NCBI GenBank assembly: GCA_964537825.1
Contig: CAZIDL010000048.1
Span: forward strand, 1 to 19,592
Direction of reading: 5' to 3'
DNA: 19,592 nt
DNA from: CAZIDL01 sp964537825
GTDB lineage: Bacteria > Bacteroidota > Bacteroidia > Flavobacteriales_D > CAYVSK01
Position 1 is the stretch's first letter. Each line of letters begins with the position of its first letter. Below, piece after piece: positions 15,295 to 19,592 of the stretch. A program made the position numbers and the translations under genes. Under the pieces are notes generated by a model. It was given only the letters and a program-made list of their open reading frames with translations. It was not told where the DNA came from and ran no database searches.

Positions 15295-16104
15295 TCAGGA
15301 CCGGACCATTTCCTTGATGATCCGGGTCATGCGGTGTTCCACCTTAGCAGCTTCTTTCTTGACATCCTCATGGCTCACTTCGTGGATCTTTCCTTCCACG
15401 CCGAGGTCGGTGATGACGGAGACCGCAAAACAACGGACGCCCATATGGCGTGCGGTGATGGCTTCGGGTATCGTGGACATTCCGATCGCATCAGCTCCGA
15501 TCCTTCGGATGTAACGATATTCTGCCGGGGTCTCGAAAGTAGGGCCACTTATGGCAGCATAAACCCCTTTCTGAACTTTGATATCCGCCTCGTTGGCTAT
15601 CCGTTCGGCCTCAGCTATCAGATCCGGGTCGTAGACCTGGCTCATGTCGAGGAATCTCGGTCCGAGTCTTTCGTCGTTCGGCCCGATCAGGGGGTTGGAA
15701 GGGAGGAGATTGATATGGTCCTCGATCAGCATGATGTCCCCGATCTCGAACGCGGGTTCCACCCCGCCGCTCGCGTTCGACAAAAAGAGTTGTTCGATCC
15801 CTAGTTCTTTCATGACCCTAATGGGAAAGGTAAGGGTCTGCATGTCGTACCCCTCGTAATAATGGAATCGGCCATGAAGGGCGACCACAGGACAGCCGGA
15901 CAAGGTGCCGAGGATGAGGGCCCCTTCGTGTCCCGAAACGGTGGATACGGGGAAGTTCGGGATGTCCTGATAAGGAATGGTCAGTTCTGCTTCGATCTCA
16001 TCGCTAAGGCCTCCCAAACCGGTCCCCAATACGATACCGACCTGGGGAATGGTCTTCGCCTTATTCTGAATGAATGCGGTCGTTTCTCTGATCCTCTCGT
16101 ACAT
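15295..16104 (-). CDS. punA: Purine-nucleoside phosphorylase, trimeric class
   Basis: The enzyme splits purine nucleosides with phosphate to give the base and (deoxy)ribose 1-phosphate in purine salvage. The 269-aa product has GIVLGTGLGGL (23-33, phosphate loop), VSGHEGALILG (56-66), GRFHYYEGY (78-86), SNASGGV (109-115), ISGPTFETPAEYR (185-197, Glu191 corresponds to human Glu201), GMSTIPEA (208-215) and SHEDV (His245, matching human His257). The residue equivalent to human Asn243 is Asp233 (VITDLG), which may widen or shift base preference from 6-oxo towards 6-amino purines. Its start lies within the last 44 bp of lpxK; the N-terminal helix before the phosphate loop needs this Met. The family is firm and exact substrate range is open. 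Confidence 0.95.
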   Translation of the reverse strand: MYERIRETTAFIQNKAKTIPQVGIVLGTGLGGLSDEIEAELTIPYQDIPNFPVSTVSGHEGALILGTLSGCPVVALHGRFHYYEGYDMQTLTFPIRVMKELGIEQLFLSNASGGVEPAFEIGDIMLIEDHINLLPSNPLIGPNDERLGPRFLDMSQVYDPDLIAEAERIANEADIKVQKGVYAAISGPTFETPAEYRYIRRIGADAIGMSTIPEAITARHMGVRCFAVSVITDLGVEGKIHEVSHEDVKKEAAKVEHRMTRIIKEMVRS

Positions 16105-17146
16105 GTTTCGACAGCTTTTGAGCGAGTCGCTCAGGTTCTTCGTCCCCGTGCACCCTGACCTTCATCGGCATCGCATGCACCGGCAATTCAGCGAAAGCAT
16201 CCGCAAGGTCGGAACCCTTCATCCGGGCAGCGTCCTTTTCGGTGATCAGGACCACGGGTTTCTTCTCTTGGGCCCGGTCCATCGCCTTCTGGACCTGATG
16301 GAGGTCCCGTTGACCAAAAGCGTGGTGATCGCTCTTTTCGATCGCTTCCATCTCGCATTCCTGTTCCCGGAGGTATTCGTGAAGAGGTTCGGGATCTTCG
16401 ATCCCTGTCAGGACGATGAAGTGATGATCGGAAGGAAAGGTGATGGGGGAGGAGGTGGAGAAGACCGGGTAGGGTTCACCGTACTCCACGTAGCTGAAGA
16501 AGACCTCCTGATGGTCGAGTGGATCGAGCTTGTAAACGATGATACGGCGGTCGAGGGGGCGCATATCCCGCGGACATTTGCTTACGATGATGAGGTCCGC
16601 TCGTTTAGCACCAGAGGACGGCTCCCGCAGCCTTCCCATAGGAAGGAGTTGATCGTCGATGTAGAGCCTGTTATGGGATGTTAACAGAACGTTCATCCCT
16701 GCGTTCACAGCCCGGTGCTGAAAGGCATCGTCCAGCAGGATCACGTCCACGTTCTCATGGTTCTCCTTGATGCGACGGATGCCCTTGCCTCGGTCCTTAG
16801 AAACAGCTACGAGCACTTCCGGGAAATGGGCTTTGATCTGAGCGGGTTCATCGCCCACGACCTTGCTATCGGGTGGGTCCGAAGCTTCCTGATAGCCTGA
16901 CCGCTTTCGTTTATACCCTCTGCTAAGCACTGCGGGCCGATAACCAGCTTGCAGAAGAAGGTCGAGAAAGTACTCGATATGGGGGGTTTTCCCAGTTCCT
17001 CCCGTGGTCAGATTTCCGACGCTCACGAGCGGGATCCCGAACTCCCTGGACCTGAAGAGCCCGATGTCGTAAAGGAAGTTCCTGAAGCGCACCCCGAGGC
17101 CATAGAGGAGGGCAAAAGGGAAGAGGAGTGCACGTAAAAAGCCCAT
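16061..17146 (-). CDS. lpxK: Tetraacyldisaccharide 4'-kinase
   Basis: LpxK phosphorylates the 4' position of the lipid A disaccharide at the inner membrane. The 361-aa product begins with a hydrophobic anchor (MGFLRALLFPFALLYG), then VSVGNLTTGGTGKTP with the Walker A loop at about 44-54, AVLSRGYKRK (72-81), VGDEPAQI (97-104), and LLDDAFQHRAVN (137-148) with the catalytic Asp region. PMGRLREP, IVSKCP and VLITEKDAARM follow. Length is usual. It is the first gene of a long packed minus-strand run, 66 bp after rpe, and overlaps the phosphorylase gene by 44 bp. No clear -7 element was found in the 66-bp gap, so it may depend on read-through from rpe. Its presence with an LpxL-like gene supports a lipid A role. 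Confidence 0.96.
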   Translation of the reverse strand: MGFLRALLFPFALLYGLGVRFRNFLYDIGLFRSREFGIPLVSVGNLTTGGTGKTPHIEYFLDLLLQAGYRPAVLSRGYKRKRSGYQEASDPPDSKVVGDEPAQIKAHFPEVLVAVSKDRGKGIRRIKENHENVDVILLDDAFQHRAVNAGMNVLLTSHNRLYIDDQLLPMGRLREPSSGAKRADLIIVSKCPRDMRPLDRRIIVYKLDPLDHQEVFFSYVEYGEPYPVFSTSSPITFPSDHHFIVLTGIEDPEPLHEYLREQECEMEAIEKSDHHAFGQRDLHQVQKAMDRAQEKKPVVLITEKDAARMKGSDLADAFAELPVHAMPMKVRVHGDEEPERLAQKLSKHVREDQRNDRIHSE

Positions 17147-17179
17147 CAGCTAGATATTTCGGCGCAAGTTACAAGATCG

Positions 17180-17216
17180 GTGAGAAGTCGAAGGAACGCC
17201 GAAGCGACTTGGTCAC
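17180..17216 (-). terminator. Hairpin just after rpe, weak terminator or processing site
   Basis: AAGTCG (17185-17190) and CGACTT (17205-17210) form a perfect 6-bp stem around 14 bases, and GTGA (17180-17183) with TCAC (17213-17216) can add four more pairs outside a small bulge. The outer arm includes the rpe stop codon. The downstream minus-strand bases are not a clean T run, so termination would be partial at best. Confidence 0.35.
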
Positions 17217-17860
17217 CCTCCCTTTAAGGCGCGGATGGTCCCTTTCGGGTCTTCTGCTTTGAACACGGTGCTGCCGGCGACCAGCACATCAGCCCCCACT
17301 TCCTCCAGGGTTTCTGCGTTCTCGCTGTTCACCCCCCCGTCGACCTCGATCGCGCAATCGCAGTCTTTTCGATCGATCATGCGGCGAAGCCTGCGCACCT
17401 TGTCATAAGTGGCAGGGATGAAGGATTGACCTCCATACCCAGGATTCACGGACATCATGCAGATCAGGTCCGCCATCGGTAGGATGTCCTCCAAATGTTC
17501 CACCGGCGTATGGGGATTGATCGCGATACCGCTCTTCATTCCCTCGCTCCGGATGGTGGAAAGGGTCCGATGAAGGTTGGGGCAGGCTTCCAGGTGAACG
17601 CTGAGGATGTCAGCACCGGCTTCTCTGAACTCGCTTATCAGCTTATCCGGTTCTACGATCATCAGGTGAACGTCGAGCGGTTTTTCCGCTTCACGCTTGA
17701 CAGCTTCGATCACGGGTAGCCCGAACGATATGTTGGGAACGAAGACCCCGTCCATTACATCAAGATGGAATTGGGCAGCCTCGCTATCGTTCACCAGGCC
17801 GATCGCTTCATGAAGGTGAGCGAAATCAGCGGATAGGATGGAAGGAGCGATCTGAGGCAT
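17213..17860 (-). CDS. rpe: Ribulose-phosphate 3-epimerase
   Basis: Rpe interconverts ribulose 5-phosphate and xylulose 5-phosphate in the pentose phosphate pathway. The start is ATG 17860 (MPQIAPSILSADF), giving 215 aa; an upstream TTG would add four residues not usual for the family. The TIM-barrel marks are IAPSILSADF, HLDVMDGVFVPNISFG, LDVHLMIVEPD, SVHLEAC, GIAINPHTP, MSVNPGYGGQSF and IEVDGGVN, with ADVLVAGSTVF near the end, covering the metal-binding His and Asp residues and the phosphate site. It lies 168 bp after rpoD on the same strand and 66 bp before lpxK. Only near matches to the -7 consensus are present upstream. Confidence 0.97.
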   Translation of the reverse strand: MPQIAPSILSADFAHLHEAIGLVNDSEAAQFHLDVMDGVFVPNISFGLPVIEAVKREAEKPLDVHLMIVEPDKLISEFREAGADILSVHLEACPNLHRTLSTIRSEGMKSGIAINPHTPVEHLEDILPMADLICMMSVNPGYGGQSFIPATYDKVRRLRRMIDRKDCDCAIEVDGGVNSENAETLEEVGADVLVAGSTVFKAEDPKGTIRALKGG

Positions 17861-17906
17861 TCTTTTTTTCAAAGGAACGAAGGAAGAAGGGACATCAAGA
17901 CCCCAG

Positions 17907-18013
17907 TCCCAAATTAATTCAAGATTCCAAATAAACCATCAAAACAGAGATCCCGGATAGGAAACTCCTTAGAGCTCCAGGGTTGTCATCCATCTTGGAC
18001 CTTGAACTTGGGA
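17907..18013 (-). repeat. Imperfect 107-bp inverted repeat between rpoD and rpe
   Basis: Three paired blocks nest in order: TCCCAA (17907-17912) with TTGGGA (18008-18013), TTCAAG (17918-17923) with CTTGAA (18001-18006), and TCCAA (17926-17930) with TTGGA (17995-17999). A further CCCGGAT (17952-17958) matches ATCCGGG (18013-18019) as an alternative pairing. The arms are built of short CTTGAA/CTTGGA-like words. In the minus-strand transcript this would fold right after rpoD. No T run follows, so it is not a standard terminator. It fills most of the 168-bp gap, which otherwise holds no gene. Confidence 0.5.
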
Positions 18014-18016
18014 TCC

Positions 18017-18028
18017 GGGCTCTAGCCC
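18017..18028. repeat. Short palindrome abutting the rpoD stop codon
   Basis: GGGCTCTAGCCC is a 12-bp palindrome-like site (GGGCT and AGCCC around CT) directly adjacent to the rpoD TAA. It may form a small 3' hairpin on the rpoD transcript or simply be chance. Confidence 0.3.
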
Positions 18029-18898
18029 TTAACCCAAGTAAGTTTTCAGGTTCTTGCACCGGGTTTGGTGCTTGAGGCGTCGGAGAGCTTTTTCTTTGAT
18101 CTGACGCACGCGTTCACGGGTCAATTCGAAAGCTTCTCCGATCTCTTCCAGGGTCATGGGATGTTCTCCGTTCAAACCGTAATAGGAACGGATGACATCC
18201 GCTTCGCGTCCTGTAAGCGTGGAAAGGGCTCTTTCGATCTCTTTGCGGAGAGAATCGCGAAGAAGGTCGTTCTCAGGGCTCGGGCCTTCTTCTGCACCCA
18301 TCACATCGTAGAGGTTGCTCTCGCTGTCCTCATCTTCTTTCAAGGGGGCATCCATGGAAACGTGCTTCCCCGAGTTCTTCATCGACTCCTTCACCCCTTT
18401 CGTGCTCATTTCGAGGGCGGTTGCCAGCTCCTCGTTCTTCGGTTCCCGCTCGTAGACTTGCTCGAGTTCGGAGAATTTTTTGTTGATCTTGTTGATGGAG
18501 CCGATCTTGTTCAGTGGCAATCTGACGATGCGCGATTGTTCAGCGAGTGCCTGGAGGATCGATTGCCGGATCCACCAGACCGCATAGGAGATGAATTTGA
18601 AACCGCGCGTCTCGTCGAAGCGTTTGGCGGCTTTGATCAGTCCCAGGTTCCCTTCGTTGATAAGATCGGGGAGGGAAAGCCCTTGGTTCTGGTATTGTTT
18701 GGAGACGGAAACGACGAAACGGAGGTTCGCTCTCGTCATGCGCTCCAATGCTGCCCTATCACCTTCCTTGATCCGCTTCGCTAGCTCCACTTCTTCTTCA
18801 GCAGTGATCAGGTCCTCTTTCCCGATCTCCTGAAGGTATTTGTCAAGGGAATGAGCGCTACGATCGGTGACCTGCTTGGTGATCTTGAGCTGACGCAT
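18029..18898 (-). CDS. rpoD: Primary RNA polymerase sigma factor, Bacteroidota type
   Basis: This 289-aa sigma-70 protein directs RNA polymerase to housekeeping promoters. It lacks region 1.1 and the large non-conserved insert of E. coli RpoD, as expected for Bacteroidota primary sigma factors. Region 1.2 is at about 16-50 (SLDKYLQEIGKEDLI). Region 2 is at about 52-125 with NLRFVVSVSKQYQNQGL, LPDLINEGNLGLIKAAKRFD and the -10 helix FISYAVWWIRQSI. Region 3 follows (RLPLNKIGSINKINK). Region 4 is at about 220-285 with LTGREADVIRSYYGL and a helix-turn-helix TLEEIGEAFELTRERVRQIKEKALRRL. It follows pnp by 140 bp that contains a strong hairpin. That gap shows no TAnnTTTG element, so rpoD may rely in part on read-through from pnp. 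Confidence 0.97.
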   Translation of the reverse strand: MRQLKITKQVTDRSAHSLDKYLQEIGKEDLITAEEEVELAKRIKEGDRAALERMTRANLRFVVSVSKQYQNQGLSLPDLINEGNLGLIKAAKRFDETRGFKFISYAVWWIRQSILQALAEQSRIVRLPLNKIGSINKINKKFSELEQVYEREPKNEELATALEMSTKGVKESMKNSGKHVSMDAPLKEDEDSESNLYDVMGAEEGPSPENDLLRDSLRKEIERALSTLTGREADVIRSYYGLNGEHPMTLEEIGEAFELTRERVRQIKEKALRRLKHQTRCKNLKTYLG

Positions 18899-18940
18899 AG
18901 AGGGGGTCTTTTTGGAGAAAGCTTTTTTGCGGACATGCTT

Positions 18941-19001
18941 TAAAACGAAAGATCCCCTGCAAAGTTTCAGAACAGAAGCTCTGAAATTTCACAGGGGATC
19001 T
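18941..19001 (-). terminator. Strong hairpin between pnp and rpoD, probable pnp terminator or attenuator
   Basis: Arms at 18950-18971 and 18980-19001 are 22 bases each and complementary at 19 positions, with an 8-base loop (ACAGAAGC). The outer ten bases (AGATCCCCTG) pair perfectly. On the minus strand the stem is followed by TTCGTTTT, a short T-rich tail, as in an intrinsic terminator for pnp. Since no promoter is obvious between here and rpoD, it may act as a partial terminator or an RNase processing site. Confidence 0.65.
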
Positions 19002-19038
19002 CTATCGAAAAATAAAGCCCTGATATGGAAGGGCCGGC

Positions 19039-19592
19039 TTATTGAGGGTTCTTCTCCGGTTTGGGATGAAGTTCCTTGCGCGTCAGCTTGAGCTTTCCGG
19101 TCTTCTCATCCTTCCCTTTGACCTTCACCTGAACGGTATCCCCTTCTTTGAAATAATCCTCCACGTTGTTCACGTGCTCCCATGCGATCTCGGAGATATG
19201 CAGCAGGGCGTCCTGTCCGGGAAGGAGTTCCACGAAGGCCCCGTAAGGCATGATCGACTTCACCTTTCCGTCGTAGACTTGGCCGACTTCGACGACGGGA
19301 GGGAACGCGATGTCCTTGATCTTCTTGAGGGCGTTGTCGATGTCGTCCTTGTTGGACGAAGCGATCTCCACGCGGCCCATATCCTCGATCTCGTCGACCG
19401 TGATCGTGGTTTCGGTCTCTTCCTGGATCTCCTGGATGATCTTGCCGCCGGGGCCGATCACACTTCCGATCATGTCCTTCGGGATGTCGAGGGTGACGAT
19501 CCGTGGAGCATGAGGCTTGTGCTCATTCCGGGGTTCTTGGATCGTTCGGTTCATTTCCTCGAGGATATGATGACGTCCTTCCTTGGCTTGGG
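19039..19592 (-). CDS. pnp: Polyribonucleotide nucleotidyltransferase, C-terminal part (5' end cut)
   Basis: PNPase degrades RNA 3' to 5' using phosphate and can also add nucleotides. The visible 183 residues run in from the right edge (QAKEGRHHILEEMN), the end of the second RNase PH core. A KH domain follows at about 29-95 (IPKDMIGSVIGPGGKIIQEI with its GPGG loop, then VEIASSNKDDI). An S1 domain is at about 98-172 (VGQVYDGKVKSIMPYGAFVELLPGQDALLHISE, KVKGKDEKTGKLKLTRKEL). The tail is short (HPKPEKNPQ). The internal ATG at 19554 is not the start, since the frame is open and conserved upstream. pnp beside rpoD is common in Bacteroidota. Confidence 0.96.
   Translation of the reverse strand, partial: QAKEGRHHILEEMNRTIQEPRNEHKPHAPRIVTLDIPKDMIGSVIGPGGKIIQEIQEETETTITVDEIEDMGRVEIASSNKDDIDNALKKIKDIAFPPVVEVGQVYDGKVKSIMPYGAFVELLPGQDALLHISEIAWEHVNNVEDYFKEGDTVQVKVKGKDEKTGKLKLTRKELHPKPEKNPQ

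Noticed and set aside
17873..18028. CRISPR-like or small RNA gene in the rpoD-rpe gap
   Set aside because: There are no regular direct repeats with spacers and no promoter/terminator pair; only inverted word repeats are present.
18065..18784. 239-aa open frame on the + strand
   Set aside because: It is the complement of rpoD, in which every sigma region is recognisable.

Overview
The window is a stretch of Bacteroidota chromosome, most likely a flavobacteria-like marine lineage. Evidence: two secreted proteins end in type IX secretion (T9SS, por-type) sorting domains; there is an N-terminal DUF4369-like/TlpA lipoprotein; the primary sigma factor is short (289 aa) and lacks region 1.1; pnp lies directly beside rpoD; there is a good TAnnTTTG -7 promoter element; and an LpxK, LpxL-like and KdsA set shows a Gram-negative envelope. 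By eye the base composition is near-balanced or slightly GC-rich, which is high for Flavobacteriia. The species cannot be named.

Layout. Eighteen genes fill almost all of the window and sixteen are on the minus strand. Both edge genes are cut. Reading the minus strand from the right edge: pnp (5' end cut), a strong hairpin, rpoD, a 107-bp inverted-repeat region, rpe, a weak hairpin, then a tightly packed run of lpxK, punA-type purine nucleoside phosphorylase, a choice-of-anchor-B T9SS protein, gatB, a TlpA-like lipoprotein, an LpxL/HtrB-like acyltransferase and rarA. The last seven have overlaps or gaps of 28 bp or less and look like one operon mixing lipid A synthesis, nucleotide salvage, tRNA charging, thiol redox and DNA maintenance.

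In the middle, a small + strand membrane protein converges on rarA. A GT2 glycosyltransferase (minus) converges on a GT-C-like polytopic membrane protein (plus). To the left is a second minus-strand operon of five genes: lipoprotein, outer-membrane barrel candidate, kdsA, a seven-repeat propeller T9SS protein, and a second GT-C-like membrane protein cut by the left edge. The two GT-C-like proteins are paralogues.

How the genes fit together. Envelope construction is the main theme: KdsA makes the Kdo precursor, LpxK and the LpxL-like enzyme act on lipid A, the GT2 is of the type that charges a polyprenyl phosphate with sugar, and the GT-C-like proteins are of the type that uses such donors. 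Two T9SS cargo proteins, two lipoproteins and a probable barrel go to the outer membrane or cell surface. The rest is core housekeeping.

I found no CRISPR array, tRNA, rRNA, insertion sequence, phage gene or defence system. No gap between genes exceeds about 200 bp. I do not see a convincing undescribed system. The best leads are the lipoprotein/barrel pair, the GT2 plus paired GT-C module, an Asp at the purine-specificity position of the phosphorylase, and several RNA hairpins at gene junctions.
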